Below are positions 31,559-32,188 of a stretch of 32,188 nt of DNA, piece by piece. The notes beneath the pieces are model-generated. The model did no database searches. It was not told where the DNA came from and was given only the letters and a program-made list of their open reading frames with translations. The translations under genes were made by a program, and so were the position numbers. The stretch spans positions 1 to 32,188 of the forward strand of contig DATKVX010000033.1 of the NCBI GenBank assembly GCA_035529855.1, written 5' to 3'. Origin of the DNA: a bacterium (GTDB taxonomy: Bacteria; RBG-13-66-14; B26-G2; WVWN01). The number at the start of each line of letters is the position of its first letter. Within the stretch, counting starts at the first letter, position 1.

Positions 31559-32188
31559 CACTCCGCCCATTTGGGCTTGCGCTTCTCGAGGAAGGCCGCC
31601 ATGCCCTCCTGGCCCTCCTCGGACGTGCGCATCTTCGCGATCATCTCCGCGGTGTAGGGGCCGGCCTCGTCCAGGTCCATCTGCGGCACGTTCCTGATGA
31701 GCTCCTTGCACTTCGCGATCGCGACGGGGCCCGAGGTCACGAGCTGGCTGACCCACTTCGCGACGACGACGTCGAGCTCGCCCTCCCTGGCCACTTCGTT
31801 CACCAGGCCGATGGCCCGGGCTTTATCCGCCGGTATGCGCTCGCCGGTGAGGAAGAACCCCCGCGCCGGCCCCTCGCCTATCTTCTTAATAACGTACGGC
31901 GAGATGCAGCTCGGGATGAGGCCCAGCTTGACCTCGCTCAAGCTGAAGCGGGCGCTCTCGGCGGCCACCGCCAGGTCGCAGCAGGCCACGAGGCCCGCGC
32001 CGCCGCCGATGGCCGGGCCGTTAACGCGGGCGATGGTCGGCAGCGGGCAGTCGTAGATACGCCGCATCACCGCGGCCACCTGGTTCGATTCCTCCAGGTT
32101 CTGCTCGTACGTGAAGTCGCGGACGGCGCGCATCCAGTTGAGGTCGGCGCCGGCGCAGAAGGCGGAGCCGACGCCGGTGAGGACGACG
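31558..32188 (-). CDS. Enoyl-CoA hydratase family, methylglutaconyl-CoA hydratase-like (5' end outside window)
   Basis: About 210 residues are visible, and the N-terminus lies beyond the right edge. AFCAGADLNWMR at the start of the visible part, then PTIARVNGPAIGGGAGLVACC and SEVKLGLIPSCISPYVIKKIG, resemble LiuC/AUH-type methylglutaconyl-CoA hydratases of leucine breakdown more than general crotonases. The context of an acyl-CoA carboxylase and acyl-CoA dehydrogenases agrees. The last codons (KRKPKWAE, TGA) overlap the start of an inserted MNT gene; a second copy of the 3' end lies at 30707-30770. Confidence 0.88.
   Translation of the reverse strand, partial: VVLTGVGSAFCAGADLNWMRAVRDFTYEQNLEESNQVAAVMRRIYDCPLPTIARVNGPAIGGGAGLVACCDLAVAAESARFSLSEVKLGLIPSCISPYVIKKIGEGPARGFFLTGERIPADKARAIGLVNEVAREGELDVVVAKWVSQLVTSGPVAIAKCKELIRNVPQMDLDEAGPYTAEMIAKMRTSEEGQEGMAAFLEKRKPKWAE

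Larger units (their letters stand above)
30768..31618 (-). mobile_element. Cargo cassette 4 (MNT-HEPN plus regenerated hydratase 3' end)
   Basis: An 851-nt period separates the two identical 46-nt cores of the hydratase 3' end. One period contains the MNT-HEPN pair and one complete gene end. The proximal end (KPKWAE, TGA overlapping the MNT start) fits a donor-derived end. The distal end (KPGWAE, TAA directly before the carboxylase ATG) fits the original one. Confidence 0.6.

Noticed and set aside
23547-31618. Assembly error as the explanation of the repeated gene ends
   Set aside because: The stubs differ from the intact ends in silent sites, stop codons and residues, and four separate cases follow the same rule. 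A misassembly would give identical copies. It still deserves a long-read check.
31559-31756. N-terminal extension of the MNT protein to 31756
   Set aside because: The extension is an out-of-frame reading of the hydratase gene; ATG 31558 gives a normal-length MNT domain and overlaps the hydratase stop.

Overview
The window comes from a GC-rich bacterium. Lipoproteins, Tat and Sec signal peptides and a heptosyltransferase-type GT9 enzyme suggest a diderm from an uncultured lineage. Two secreted proteins end in the same short tail (VAPxSxGRVxAxFR), which looks like a lineage-specific sorting or processing signal. I cannot name the phylum from sequence alone.

Left part (1-13,100). A 17-bp tandem repeat is followed by a candidate non-coding RNA of about 230 nt with its own promoter and terminator. 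Next come envelope and secreted genes: a GT2 glycosyltransferase, a cupredoxin, a propeller-like secreted protein, a CbiM-like membrane protein and a GT9 glycosyltransferase. Housekeeping genes follow: an EndoIII-family repair protein, BirA and MazG, then a tandem pair of exported cyclophilins. Two TSUP (TauE/SafE) anion exporters flank an Rrf2 regulator, which suggests a small sulfur-responsive unit.

Middle part (13,200-22,000). One strong promoter drives a run of three different alkaline-phosphatase-superfamily phosphodiesterases: one soluble, one membrane-anchored, one Tat lipoprotein. They are followed by two covarying hairpins, a 62-residue RHH-like protein and a three-TM membrane protein. 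A zinc-ribbon tail-anchored protein and an NHL-propeller lipoprotein come next.

Right part (22,000-32,188, minus strand). APS kinase overlaps a PHP phosphoesterase; together they could make PAPS and clear pAp. Upstream lies a leucine/branched-acyl-CoA catabolic operon: a methylglutaconyl-CoA hydratase-like gene, a biotin carboxylase, a separate biotin carrier and two acyl-CoA dehydrogenases.

The main discovery is in this operon. It is interrupted four times by foreign-looking cargo: two HEPN/MNT toxin-antitoxin pairs, an AT-rich HD-domain gene and an AT-rich zinc-ribbon membrane gene. Each cargo is bracketed by duplicated ends of the host gene beside it. The intact host gene always keeps a complete end, and a stub of the same end is left on the far side of the cargo. 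Repeat cores of 41-88 nt are identical or nearly so, while the sequence just outside them differs. Cargo start codons mostly overlap host stop codons, so the operon stays translationally continuous. This looks like a cassette mechanism that inserts at conserved gene ends and regenerates them.
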